NCBI GenBank assembly: GCA_946480055.1
Contig: CAMLID010000044.1
Location: 1 to 26,242 of the forward strand
DNA length: 26,242 bases
Reading direction: 5' to 3'
Origin: an uncultured Lysobacter sp.
Lineage (GTDB): Bacteria; Pseudomonadota; Gammaproteobacteria; Xanthomonadales; Xanthomonadaceae
Shown here: positions 9,101 through 15,956 of the stretch, piece by piece
Numbering within the stretch: the first letter of the stretch is position 1
Layout of the letters: each line of letters begins with the position of its first letter
The notes under the pieces: generated by a model
What the model saw: the letters and a program-made list of their open reading frames with translations, nothing else
The model's database searches: none
What the model was told of the DNA's origin: nothing
Made by a program: the position numbers and the translations under genes

Positions 9101-9402
9101 CGGCCGGCGCTGCGAAGGATGCGATTGAGATTACTATTAAGTTGGCTAACGGTGAGGAAGCCCTTGGGCAGGCAACGGGTTCTGTGGCAGGTGACGTCGC
9201 ATCTCAAGTGACTGAGCATGTTCTGGATGGAAAGGTTGGAGATGGCCTTGCCTCGTCGGCGGGTGCAGTAGTTGGAAAAGTTGTCGGTGACGCTGTCGAG
9301 TCGAAGATTGATAAGGAGCTAAGCGGCAGTCCCGTTAAGGGAGGGGTCGACGGGAAGATCGAGCCGCAGCGAGATGCGCAAGACAAGATCGGTGACAAGT
9401 GA
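6175..9402 (+). CDS. Secreted RHS/YD-repeat protein with Ig-like domains, core end and variable C-terminal tip
   Basis: A 1,075-residue protein. It opens with a basic N-terminus and the hydrophobic stretch MMLWLWLLLATLLPGLAVAAA, a Sec signal peptide ending near residue 40. Residues 41-215 look like a beta-rich region. Two Ig-like domains follow at about 218-306 and 308-400; both contain an APYE(L/F).W motif and a (V/D)RVEF(L/V) motif. YD repeats start at RRYVYDAYQQLCKVIEPETG (408 on) and run to the RHS core end YYDQSVGRFLSVDP (888-901) and FADPDGR (925-931). The last 145 residues are the tip, with a charged helical start and a Gly/Ala/Val-rich end. No known toxin motif is visible in it. Codon use changes at the RFLSVDP motif. 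The gene overlaps the next one by 4 bases. The RHS assignment is sure; the tip function is unknown. Confidence 0.9.
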   Translation: MYKTRNVMPQGRASKASQRMMLWLWLLLATLLPGLAVAAAGPTLSFSYPAAPEMNFAAPANVKVLLNATAGCGPISIFVSGPGLDTSINNGDTLSNLPPGRYFIDAYFEMCDRRWLETPVSNGRAFNVLGGSITASPGTCTIPWGGSSCTSTINWSSNAPSAQIWYSLPDGSGMSLWTQGQNGSALAGIDTRGRRFYLKSGDLTLATVDVGAVPTNNAAPSVVLTAPAQNQVFLAGSAIALTANASDADDGVQRVEFLVDGIKMGEDTSAPYELHWTMLEGGHSVTARAFDTRGAQTTSAAVNIIGNGPPSVVLTSPANGTTSVLPGGFLLKANASDPDGIARVEFVANNVVVNSDTVAPYEFQWSGVGVGTHTVHAVATDGRGSQTASAVATVTVTQPPSGPTGVARRYVYDAYQQLCKVIEPETGATVMGYDAAGNLAWSAAGLDLPDQNNCNTNEGYASGRRVDRGYDQRNRLHTLAFPDGRGNQTWIYTPDGLAKEVSTSNDGPDQGVVVNAYAYNRRRLLKSEALSQAGWYTWTSTYGYDAYGNRNGYTTPDGLPVNYTNNALGQPVNVSSSWGNHATGISYYPNGAIKEFTYGNGIVHTLTQNARQLPNSSADAGVTRLDYTYDPNGNVNSILDRVRGDTYSRWMTYDYRDRLTAAGSCSFLGDCWHRFTYDPLDNLKSWTLGGVKDHATYYYDDRNRLINIRNSAGAAVLGLGYDDQGNLENKNGQAYRFDYGNRLRSVVDKETYRYDAHGRRVTTGRPDSTFAQSFYSLDGQLLLREDHHHGEAQNDDHPELNIPHVYLNGSLLATIEWNRAAGNGQLKYYHTDALGSPIAVTNAVGAVIDRTDWEPFGAAIGKPSYNGVGYAGHVMDGATGLIYMQQRYYDQSVGRFLSVDPVTADKVKGSNFNRYWYANNNPYKFADPDGRQAKEMGRWIRAMWDNDGDFDKAEKQVKEQHEMDKRILNLLVDMTPAGAAKDAIEITIKLANGEEALGQATGSVAGDVASQVTEHVLDGKVGDGLASSAGAVVGKVVGDAVESKIDKELSGSPVKGGVDGKIEPQRDAQDKIGDK

Positions 9403-9824
9403 TCAGCTCGACGGCAATGGCCAGGGCTGCTATGTCGAGGGCCCTTGTCTTCGCCGTCGTGCTTTTTGCCTTGCGATTCGCTGTGGGTGTTCTCGTAGGA
9501 GCCGGTGATGGTGCATCTGGTTCTCAGATCGTCCACCGGTATGTGCTGGAGTACGTCCTCGATTCGGCCATCGTTATAGCGGTGTTCGCGAGGCTAGCAG
9601 CCGTACAGGTCGCCTCGCCCTGGCGGCAAGCCCTCTTCGTCGTTGTGCTGGAGGAGGTGTTTGGAGCCGTCTTCAGTGTTGCCGTATTCCATGATGTCGT
9701 CCGCTCGCCTCTATGGATGTTCGACTATCTCGTTCTGGCCTTGTCGCTCTCGGTAGGAATGTGGATCGGGCAAAAATTCGCGTATCGCGTCCGAGAGAGC
9801 CGAGACAAACGCGATAGCGCTTGA
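8863..9824 (+). other. AT-richer, probably acquired RHS tip plus downstream gene
   Basis: From the TTA codon at 8863, inside the RFLSVDP motif, codon use departs from the neighbours. By my count 22 of 60 bases are G or C at 8881-8940, against 36 of 60 at 8221-8280 in the same gene. The change continues through the tip (TTA, AAA, ATT, GTT and AGA codons) and, more mildly, into the membrane protein gene. Tip exchange at the end of the conserved core is the known way RHS loci diversify. Confidence 0.65.
9399..9824 (+). CDS. Small four-helix membrane protein, candidate immunity protein
   Basis: A 141-residue protein I do not recognise. Four hydrophobic segments lie at about 15-34, 49-68, 77-97 and 105-124, with a basic C-terminal tail (YRVRESRDKRDSA), so it should sit in the inner membrane. 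Two adjacent glutamates (86-87) within the third segment are unusual. The GTG start overlaps the stop of the RHS gene as GTGA, which suggests coupled translation. An ATG at 9432 with CAGGG upstream is an alternative start and would still keep all four helices. Placement directly after an RHS tip is where immunity genes usually lie, and a membrane protein would fit a tip that acts on or in the membrane. That role is inference; an unrelated membrane protein is possible. Confidence 0.75.
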   Translation: MISSTAMARAAMSRALVFAVVLFALRFAVGVLVGAGDGASGSQIVHRYVLEYVLDSAIVIAVFARLAAVQVASPWRQALFVVVLEEVFGAVFSVAVFHDVVRSPLWMFDYLVLALSLSVGMWIGQKFAYRVRESRDKRDSA

Positions 9825-9867
9825 TTGAGTCGAATGTGTGAGCGCCGGGGCATCGCAGGGTGCTTTC

Positions 9868-9891
9868 GCCTTGGTTGTAGGCGCCCAAGGC
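9868..9891. repeat. Inverted repeat in the spacer before the secretion operon
   Basis: GCCTTGG (9868-9874) is the exact reverse complement of CCAAGGC (9885-9891), with a 10-base loop. No T-run follows on either strand, so it is not a clear terminator. The whole 260-base spacer 9825-10084 otherwise shows no gene. Confidence 0.4.
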
Positions 9892-10050
9892 AGGGCGGCG
9901 CAGAAGCCGGGGATGGTGTCCGGGCAGCCGCGCCGCGCTACGGGATAGGGCGTTCCACGCTGTCTCACAGTGTTGTCGGGTTCCGGAGACAGCGTCCGGG
10001 TTTCATGAGCGCCTCGGAGGGGCCCTGGGCATCAGAGGGCCAAACGAAAC

Positions 10051-10080
10051 TGCTAAAGTCCGGGTTCACGCGCAGGAGGG
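10051..10080 (+). promoter_or_regulatory. Possible extended -10 promoter and strong ribosome binding site of xpsE
   Basis: TGCTAAAGT (10051-10059) matches an extended -10 (TGn then 4 of 6 of TATAAT); there is no good -35. AGGAGGG (10074-10080) follows and lies 4 bases before the GTG start of xpsE. The ribosome binding site is convincing; the promoter is tentative. Confidence 0.4.
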
Positions 10081-10084
10081 TGAC

Positions 10085-11857
10085 GTGAACGCAGTAGCCA
10101 CCAATATGGGATCGCCCGGGGCTCCGGAACCCGGGCCGTCCACCGTCGAGGCCGGGGCCGGAGGCCCGCAGGCCGCCGTAGACGCGGCCATCGTCGAGGC
10201 CCTGCTGGCCAAGGGCCGGCTCAAGGAGCCGGACCTGGCGCGCGCGCGCCGCCTGCAGGAGGAAACCGGCGGCAGCCTGCTGGCGCTGTTGGCCCGGCTG
10301 GGCCTGGTGTCCGAGCGCGACCACGCCGAAACCGTGGCGGCGGTGCTGGACCTGCCCCTGGTCAGCGTCAAAGACGCACCGGAATTACCTCCTGAAGGCG
10401 TTGCTCTGACACCAAAATTCATGAAGCAATTCGCCGTTTGCCCGGTCCGCGAGACCGAGCAGGCAGTCGAAGTGCTCATGGCCGACCCGCAGGACGTTTA
10501 CACCCTGGACGCGCTGCGCCTGGCCACCCAGCGCGATATCCGCCCGTACGTGGCGCTGCGCTCGGAGATCGGCGACCTGATCGAGCGCTGGCACGGCCAG
10601 GGCCGCAGCGCGATGGGCGCGATCATCGAGACCGCCGAAGGCGAGGGCAGCGGCGACCTGGACGACGTCGAGCACCTGCGCGACCTCGCCTCCGAGGCAC
10701 CGGTGATCCGGCTGGTGAACCTGGTGATCCAGCGCGCGGTCGAGCTGCGCGCGTCCGACATCCACATCGAGCCGTTCGAGAACCGCCTGAAGGTGCGCTA
10801 CCGCGTCGACGGCGTGCTGGCCGAGGGCGAGAGCCCGCCGGCCAACCTGACTGCGGCGGTGATCAGCCGCATCAAGATCATGGCCAAGCTCAACATCGCC
10901 GAGCGCCGCCTGCCGCAGGACGGCCGCATCATGCTGCGCGTTCAGGGCAAGGAGCTGGACCTGCGCGTGAGCACGGTGCCGACCGCGCACGGCGAGTCGG
11001 TGGTGATGCGACTGCTGGACCGCGAGACGGTGGTGTTCGATTTCCACAAGCTGGGCTTCACCGACAACTTCCTGCCGCAGTTCCAGAAGGTGCTGGATCA
11101 GCCGCACGGCATCTTGCTGGTGACCGGCCCGACCGGCTCGGGCAAGACGACTACGCTGTACACCGCGCTGAGCAAGCTCAACACCAGCGACGTCAAGATC
11201 ATCACCGTCGAGGACCCGGTCGAGTACCAGATCGAGGGCATCAACCAGATCCAGGCCAAGCCGCAGATCGGTCTGGATTTCGCCCACGCGCTGCGCTCGA
11301 TCGTGCGTCAGGACCCGGACATCATCATGATCGGCGAAATGCGCGATCTGGAAACCGCGCGCATCGCGATCCAGTCCGCGCTGACCGGCCACTTGGTCTT
11401 GAGCACGCTGCACACCAACAACGCCGCCGGCGGCATCACCCGTCTGCTCGACATGGGCGTCGAGGACTATCTGCTGACCTCGACCATCAACGGCATCCTG
11501 GCCCAGCGCCTGGTGCGCCGGCTGGAGCCGACCCACGCCGAGAAGTACCCGGCCTCGCCGGAGGAAATCGACAAGTTCGATCTGCGCCGTTACCAGCCGC
11601 AGGGCGAGATCTTCCTGTACCGCCCGCGCGGTTCGGCGCTGGCGCCGACCGGTTACCACGGCCGCACCACGATCATGGAATTCCTGGTCATGAACGACGA
11701 GCTGCGGCGCGCGGTGATGCGTCACGCCGGCATGGGCGAGATCGAGCAGCTCGCGCGCGAGGCCGGCATGCGCACCATGTACGAGGACGGCATCGCCAAG
11801 GCGCTGGGCGGTTACACCACGATCGAGGAAGTGCTGCGCGTCACCGAGGACGCGTGA
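10085..11857 (+). CDS. xpsE: Type II secretion ATPase GspE (XpsE)
   Basis: This cytoplasmic hexameric ATPase drives pseudopilus assembly in the type II secretion system, docking on XpsL at the inner membrane. The 590 residues carry the GspE N-terminal domain (about 35-160), then the motor: ASDIHIEP (223-230), Walker A GPTGSGKTT (348-356, Lys354), the Asp box/Walker B around 410-421 (DPDIIMIGEMRD) and the His box LSTLHTNN (His443). The GTG start is set by AGGAGGG just upstream. Many GspE proteins hold a four-cysteine zinc site after the RLVR motif; here that stretch has no cysteine, and the only Cys in the protein is residue 119. A patch of rare codons lies at 10379-10441. First gene of the operon. 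Confidence 0.97.
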   Translation: MNAVATNMGSPGAPEPGPSTVEAGAGGPQAAVDAAIVEALLAKGRLKEPDLARARRLQEETGGSLLALLARLGLVSERDHAETVAAVLDLPLVSVKDAPELPPEGVALTPKFMKQFAVCPVRETEQAVEVLMADPQDVYTLDALRLATQRDIRPYVALRSEIGDLIERWHGQGRSAMGAIIETAEGEGSGDLDDVEHLRDLASEAPVIRLVNLVIQRAVELRASDIHIEPFENRLKVRYRVDGVLAEGESPPANLTAAVISRIKIMAKLNIAERRLPQDGRIMLRVQGKELDLRVSTVPTAHGESVVMRLLDRETVVFDFHKLGFTDNFLPQFQKVLDQPHGILLVTGPTGSGKTTTLYTALSKLNTSDVKIITVEDPVEYQIEGINQIQAKPQIGLDFAHALRSIVRQDPDIIMIGEMRDLETARIAIQSALTGHLVLSTLHTNNAAGGITRLLDMGVEDYLLTSTINGILAQRLVRRLEPTHAEKYPASPEEIDKFDLRRYQPQGEIFLYRPRGSALAPTGYHGRTTIMEFLVMNDELRRAVMRHAGMGEIEQLAREAGMRTMYEDGIAKALGGYTTIEEVLRVTEDA

Positions 11858-11898
11858 CCGCATAGCGGCCGCGCGCGACATCCACAGAGGCAGAGCGT

Positions 11899-12363
11899 AT
11901 GAAGATCGCAACGGTAAGGATATCGGGCGTGTGTCTGCTGGCAGCTGCGCTGGCGTTGGCCGGCGCCGCTCAGGCGGCGGGCAAACCCGCGGCGAAATCG
12001 CTGGGGAAGGCCGCGCTGCCGGCCGGTTTCGCGATCGGCAAGGGCCAGCCGCCGCTGACGCTGAAGGTCGACGTCGCCGACGGCCAGGCCAAGAGCACGG
12101 TGGTGAGCGACGCGGCCCAGGCCAACGTCACCGCCAGCGGCAGCGCCGACGACGGCGAAACCATGCTGACGATCCGCCACGATCTCGCGGTCGCGCTCAA
12201 GTTCGATCTGTACGTGTCGTCCGACGGCGAGCGCTTCGAGTACACCAGTTCCTGTGCGGTGACGCCGGGCATTTCCAGTTTCGAAATGTGGTCGCGTCCG
12301 ATCCGGGCCTTCGCGCTGGGCAACCCGCGCGTGGTGCCGGCCGGGCGTATGGCCTGCGACTGA
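11899..12363 (+). CDS. Exported 154-aa protein of unknown function inside the secretion operon
   Basis: I do not recognise this protein. Residues 1-26 form a clean signal peptide (MKIATVRIS, a Leu/Ala-rich core, AQA cleavage). The mature part of about 128 residues starts with an Ala/Lys stretch and then alternates hydrophobic and polar residues as beta-strands do. Cys119 and Cys153, near the C-terminus, could form a disulfide in the periplasm. AGAGG lies 10 bases before the ATG. It sits 41 bases after xpsE and 7 bases before xpsF, on the same strand, so it is probably cotranscribed with the secretion genes. It is not one of the standard xps components. Possible roles are an accessory or chaperone-like factor, or an unrelated insertion. 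Confidence 0.8.
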   Translation: MKIATVRISGVCLLAAALALAGAAQAAGKPAAKSLGKAALPAGFAIGKGQPPLTLKVDVADGQAKSTVVSDAAQANVTASGSADDGETMLTIRHDLAVALKFDLYVSSDGERFEYTSSCAVTPGISSFEMWSRPIRAFALGNPRVVPAGRMACD

Positions 12364-12370
12364 GCCGCCG

Positions 12371-13588
12371 ATGCCCCTGTACCACTACAAGGCCCTGAAC
12401 GCCCGCGGCGAAATGCTCGACGGCCAGATGGAGGCGGCGACCAACGCCGAGGTCGTGCAGCGCCTGCAGGAGCAGGGCCATCTGCCGGTCGAAGCCAAGC
12501 TCGCCAGCGAATCCAGCGGCGCGTCGGTGTGGAAGGGGCTGTTCAAGCCCAAGCCCTTCGCCGGCGCGCGTCTGGTCCAGTTCACCCAGCAGTTGGCGAC
12601 CCTGCTCGGCGCCGGCCAGCCGCTGGACCGGGCGCTGACGATCCTGCTGGAACTGCCCGAGGACGAGGCGGCCCAACGCACCGTCACCGACGTGCGCGAC
12701 GCGGTGCGCGGCGGCGCCTCGCTGTCGGCGGCGCTGGAGCGCCAGCACGGCACGTTCTCGCGGCTGTACATCAACATGATCCGTGCCGGCGAGGCCGGCG
12801 GCAGCATGCACGAAACGCTGTCGCGCCTGGCCGATTACCTCGAGCGCAGCCGCGCGTTGCAGGGACGGGTGATCAACGCGCTGATCTACCCGGCGATCCT
12901 GGTGGTGATGGTCGGCGCGAGCCTGCTGTTCCTGCTCGGCTACGTAGTGCCGCAGTTCGCGGCCATGTACGAAAGCCTGGACGCGCCGCTGCCGTTCTTC
13001 ACCAAGATCGTGCTCAGCATCGGTCTGTTCGTGCGCGACTGGTGGGTGCTGCTGATCGCGACGCCGGCGCTGGCGGTGTGGTGGTTCGACCGCAAGCGTC
13101 GCGATCCGGTGTTCCGCGAGGCGCTGGACGGCTGGCTGCTCAAGCGCAAGTTCGCCGGCGCCCTGGTCGCCAAGATCGAAACCGCGCGCCTGGCGCGCAC
13201 GCTCGGCACCCTGGTGCGCAACGGCGTGCCGCTGATGACCGCGCTGGGGATCGGCCGCAACGTGATGGACAACCGCGTGCTCGCGGCCGATGTCGAGGCC
13301 GCGGCCGAGGAGGTCAAGAACGGCGTCGCGCTGTCGACCGCTCTGGGCAAGGGCAAGCGCTTCCCGCGCCTGGCCCTGCAGATGATCCAGGTCGGCGAGG
13401 AGTCCGGCGCGCTCGACACCATGCTGGTCAAGACCGCCGAGACCTTCGAGCACGAAACCAGCCTGGCCCTGGACCGCATGCTGGCGGCGATGGTGCCGGT
13501 GATCACGGTGGTCCTGGCCGGCGTGGTCGGCACCGTGGTGTTGGCGGTGCTGACGCCGCTGTACGATCTGACCAATGCGATCGGCTGA
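12371..13588 (+). CDS. xpsF: Type II secretion inner-membrane platform protein GspF (XpsF)
   Basis: A polytopic inner-membrane protein that couples the XpsE ATPase to pseudopilus growth. The 405 residues begin with MPLYHYKALNARGE, the usual GspF opening. Two T2SSF repeat domains lie at about 70-193 and 273-395, with FTQQLATLLGAGQPLDRAL in the first and LARTLGTLVRNGVPLMTAL in the second. Membrane helices are near 171-191, 219-238 and 372-394. Length and layout are normal for the family. The start lies 7 bases after the preceding stop with only a weak ribosome site, so translation may be coupled. Confidence 0.96.
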   Translation: MPLYHYKALNARGEMLDGQMEAATNAEVVQRLQEQGHLPVEAKLASESSGASVWKGLFKPKPFAGARLVQFTQQLATLLGAGQPLDRALTILLELPEDEAAQRTVTDVRDAVRGGASLSAALERQHGTFSRLYINMIRAGEAGGSMHETLSRLADYLERSRALQGRVINALIYPAILVVMVGASLLFLLGYVVPQFAAMYESLDAPLPFFTKIVLSIGLFVRDWWVLLIATPALAVWWFDRKRRDPVFREALDGWLLKRKFAGALVAKIETARLARTLGTLVRNGVPLMTALGIGRNVMDNRVLAADVEAAAEEVKNGVALSTALGKGKRFPRLALQMIQVGEESGALDTMLVKTAETFEHETSLALDRMLAAMVPVITVVLAGVVGTVVLAVLTPLYDLTNAIG

Positions 13589-13845
13589 ACGCGGGGCCGC
13601 GGAACTGCGACGGAGTTCCCCGTTCAGGCTTTCGTGTCGGGTCCGGATCGGCGCGATTCCGCCGTTTTGAACGCAAGCTGTACCGCTTCCCGCGCGGCTG
13701 TACCGGCGCCGGGATCGCGGCACAGAATCGAGCTGGACCTCGTCGCTCCGGAACCGTTCCGGCGAGCGGCGGTCGAATCGGAGCCCGGGGGCAACGGAAT
13801 CGTTCCTAGCAGGGCCGCCTCTTCTGTGTACCCAACCACCTACGG
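13589..13845. other. 257-base gap between xpsF and xpsG
   Basis: This is the longest gap in an operon whose other joints are short or overlapping. It holds two inverted repeats: GGAACT...AGTTCC (13601-13606 with 13614-13619) right after the xpsF stop, and CCGGAA-CCG-TTCCGG (13748-13762). Neither has a T-run. Short open frames here on both strands look like chance. I found no convincing promoter, but an internal start for the pseudopilin genes, or partial termination, would be natural here. Confidence 0.4.
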
Positions 13846-14286
13846 ATGAACGAAATGCGAAATCCCCGTTCCCTGCGTCGCCCGTCCGCCGCCCTGCAGC
13901 GCGGCATGAGCCTGATCGAAATCATCATCGTGATCGTGCTGATCGGCGCGGTGATGACGGTGGTCGGAGCCAAGGTGTTCGGCGCCAACGACAATGCCAA
14001 GTTCAAGCTCGCCAAGACCCAGGTCCAGACCCTGGCCGGCAAGGTCGAGTCCTTCCAGATGGACACCGGCCGCCTGCCCGGATCGCTGGAGGAACTGGTC
14101 AAGGCGCCGTCCGACGCCAGCGGCTGGCTCGGTCCCTACGTCAAGGAAAGCGACCTCAAGGACCCCTGGGGCCATGCGATCGAATACCGCTCGCCCGGCG
14201 AAGGCCGCGACTTCGACGTAGTGATCCTGGGCAAGGACGGTAAGCCCGGCGGCACCAGCGTCGACGGCGACATCAAGTTCGAGTAA
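13846..14286 (+). CDS. xpsG: Major pseudopilin GspG (XpsG)
   Basis: The main subunit of the type II pseudopilus. The 146 residues have a 20-residue leader ending RG|MSLIE. Prepilin peptidase should cut after Gly20, leaving Met as residue 1 and the conserved Glu at +5 (Glu25). A hydrophobic helix follows (IIIVIVLIGAVMTVVGAKVFG). The C-terminal domain shows the GspG pattern TGRLPGSLEELV...DPWGHAIEYRSPGEGRDFDVVILGKDGKPGG, with Asp-rich loops like those that bind calcium in the family. No clear ribosome binding site precedes the ATG; a second ATG three codons on is possible. The peptidase gene is not in this window. Confidence 0.96.
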   Translation: MNEMRNPRSLRRPSAALQRGMSLIEIIIVIVLIGAVMTVVGAKVFGANDNAKFKLAKTQVQTLAGKVESFQMDTGRLPGSLEELVKAPSDASGWLGPYVKESDLKDPWGHAIEYRSPGEGRDFDVVILGKDGKPGGTSVDGDIKFE

Positions 14287-14293
14287 GCCGCCG

Positions 14294-14827
14294 ATGAAGC
14301 AGTTGCGGCATCGCCCTTCCGCTCCCGCGAGGGGAGACCGGGGCCCTGCCGCGGCGCGGGCGGCCGTGGCGCCGCCACGCGCGGCGCGCGGTTTCACTCT
14401 GCTGGAAATGCTGCTGGTGATCGCGCTGATCGCCGCCATCGGCGTGTTGGCGGCGTTTGCGTTCACCGGCGGCATCGCCGGCATGCAGTTGCGCAGCAAC
14501 GCCAAGGAAATCGCCGCGCAGCTGCGCTACACCCGCACCCAGGCGATCGCGACCGGCAACAAGCAGACCTTCACCATCGATCCGAGTGCGCATACCTGGA
14601 CGGCGCCGAACGGGCGCTCGGGCGAGATTCCGAAATCCCTGAAAGTGTCCTTCGTCGGCGCGCGCCAGCTGCAGCCGCGCGACGGCGAGGGCGCGATCGC
14701 GTTCTTCAACGACGGCGCCTCCACCGGCGGCCGCATCCAGATCAGCGCCAAACGTGCGGCCTGGAACGTCGACGTGACCTGGCTCACCGGCGAGGTGCGG
14801 CTCAAGCGCACCGAGGCACGCCCATGA
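14294..14827 (+). CDS. xpsH: Minor pseudopilin GspH (XpsH)
   Basis: A minor subunit near the tip of the pseudopilus. Its 177 residues include a long 33-residue leader, Arg/Ala/Pro-rich, ending ARG|FTLLE; cleavage after Gly33 puts Glu38 at +5. The hydrophobic helix MLLVIALIAAIGVLAAFAF follows, then the GspH signature LRSNAKEIAAQLRYTRTQAIATGN and a beta-rich C-terminal domain. The ATG lies 7 bases after the xpsG stop. Its last bases overlap xpsI as ATGA. Assignment rests on the LRYTRTQA segment and its position between G and I. Confidence 0.93.
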   Translation: MKQLRHRPSAPARGDRGPAAARAAVAPPRAARGFTLLEMLLVIALIAAIGVLAAFAFTGGIAGMQLRSNAKEIAAQLRYTRTQAIATGNKQTFTIDPSAHTWTAPNGRSGEIPKSLKVSFVGARQLQPRDGEGAIAFFNDGASTGGRIQISAKRAAWNVDVTWLTGEVRLKRTEARP

Positions 14828-15285
14828 GCGTCGCGCCGCTGCGTCGGTCCGGCTGGAGCGCACCGCGTGCGGCGCGTGGCTACACCTTGATCGAAGTCAT
14901 CATCGCGTTCGCGTTGCTGGCGCTGGCGATGACGCTGTTGTTGGGCACGCTGACCGGCGCGGCCCGGCAGGTGCGCTGGTCCGGCGACGCCGGGCGCGCG
15001 GCGCTGCATGCGCAATCGCTGCTGGACCAGGTCGGTGTGGCCGAGCCGCTGACGCCGGGTCAGCAAAGCGGCGACTTCGAGGAAGGCCGCTACCGCTGGA
15101 CCCTGGGCGTCGCGCCCTGGCGCGACCGCGCCGCGGCCGCGGCGGCGCAGCCGGTGGACGTGAACGGTCCGCAATTGTTCGAAGTGACCCTGGCGGTGGA
15201 GTGGGGCGACGGCGGTCCCGCGCAGCGCTTCCAGTTGCGCAGCCTGCGCAGCGCGCTGCCCGGCGCCGAGGCGGTGCTGCCATGA
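14824..15285 (+). CDS. xpsI: Minor pseudopilin GspI (XpsI)
   Basis: A minor pseudopilin that forms the tip complex with J and K. The 153 residues have a 19-residue leader ending ARG|YTLIE (cleavage after Gly19, Glu24 at +5). The helix [25 protein letters not shown] follows. The segment [18 protein letters not shown] corresponds to the usual GspI A..LA.S.L motif. ATGA overlaps join it to xpsH and xpsJ, which indicates tightly coupled translation. Confidence 0.92.
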   Translation: MSVAPLRRSGWSAPRAARGYTLIEVIIAFALLALAMTLLLGTLTGAARQVRWSGDAGRAALHAQSLLDQVGVAEPLTPGQQSGDFEEGRYRWTLGVAPWRDRAAAAAAQPVDVNGPQLFEVTLAVEWGDGGPAQRFQLRSLRSALPGAEAVLP

Positions 15286-15956
15286 TCCGCGCGCCGCGTT
15301 CCTTGCCGCGCCGGCAGGCCGTCGCCGGCTTCACCCTGATCGAGATCCTGCTCGCGACCGTGTTGCTGGCCGCGGGCCTGGCCTTGGCGTTCGCGACCCT
15401 GTCGGCCGCGACCCAGACCGCGACCCGCGGCGAAGCCATGGCCCAGCGCAGCGAACGCCAGCGCGCAGTCGAGGGTTTCATGCGCAAGCGCCTGACCGCG
15501 ACCCGGCCGGTGCCGTTCGGTTTCGACCAGGCCAGCGCGCTGCCGCAGCGTTTCATCGGCGATCCCGACCGCATGCGCTTCGTCGCCGACCTGCCGGACT
15601 ACCTCGGCCGCGGCGGCCCGTATCTGCACGATTTCGCGATCGAAAGCGACGGCGATCGGACGCGCATCATGCTGTCGCTGTCGATGGTGCTGGCCGGCCA
15701 GACCGTCGAGGAAGAACAGGAGCGTCCGCCGGAGTTGCTGGTGGAAGGGCTGAAGTCGGCGCGCTTCCGTTACCGCGCGCTGGACGAGACCGGCAAGCTC
15801 GGCGATTGGCAGGAACGTTGGCAGGCGGTCGAGCAATTGCCGCTGATGGTCGAGGTCACTTTCACCGACGCCGACGGCCACGACTGGCCGCCGCTGGTGG
15901 TGTCGCTGCCGCTGGCCGCCAGCGCCGCGCGCGGCATCGTGCCGGGGCAGATATGA
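15282..15956 (+). CDS. xpsJ: Minor pseudopilin GspJ (XpsJ)
   Basis: The third minor pseudopilin, 224 residues from the ATG at 15282. That start forms an ATGA overlap with xpsI and gives a normal 16-residue leader (VAG|FTLIE, Glu21 at +5); an in-frame start 27 codons upstream would bury the leader. After the helix [19 protein letters not shown] come the paired Arg-rich segment [18 protein letters not shown] and a beta-rich domain with [21 protein letters not shown], the part of GspJ that compares shared strands with GspI and K. It overlaps xpsK by 4 bases. Confidence 0.92.
   Translation: MIRAPRSLPRRQAVAGFTLIEILLATVLLAAGLALAFATLSAATQTATRGEAMAQRSERQRAVEGFMRKRLTATRPVPFGFDQASALPQRFIGDPDRMRFVADLPDYLGRGGPYLHDFAIESDGDRTRIMLSLSMVLAGQTVEEEQERPPELLVEGLKSARFRYRALDETGKLGDWQERWQAVEQLPLMVEVTFTDADGHDWPPLVVSLPLAASAARGIVPGQI

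Noticed and set aside
9837..9852. Possible Clp/CRP site beginning TGTGA before xpsE
   Set aside because: The second half-site does not match TCACA, so only half of the expected palindrome is present.
10385..11911. 508-codon minus-strand frame opposite xpsE, and similar long frames opposite xpsF and xpsD
   Set aside because: They mirror well-supported secretion genes, consist of Ala/Arg/His/Gln-rich shadow sequence and have no plausible starts.
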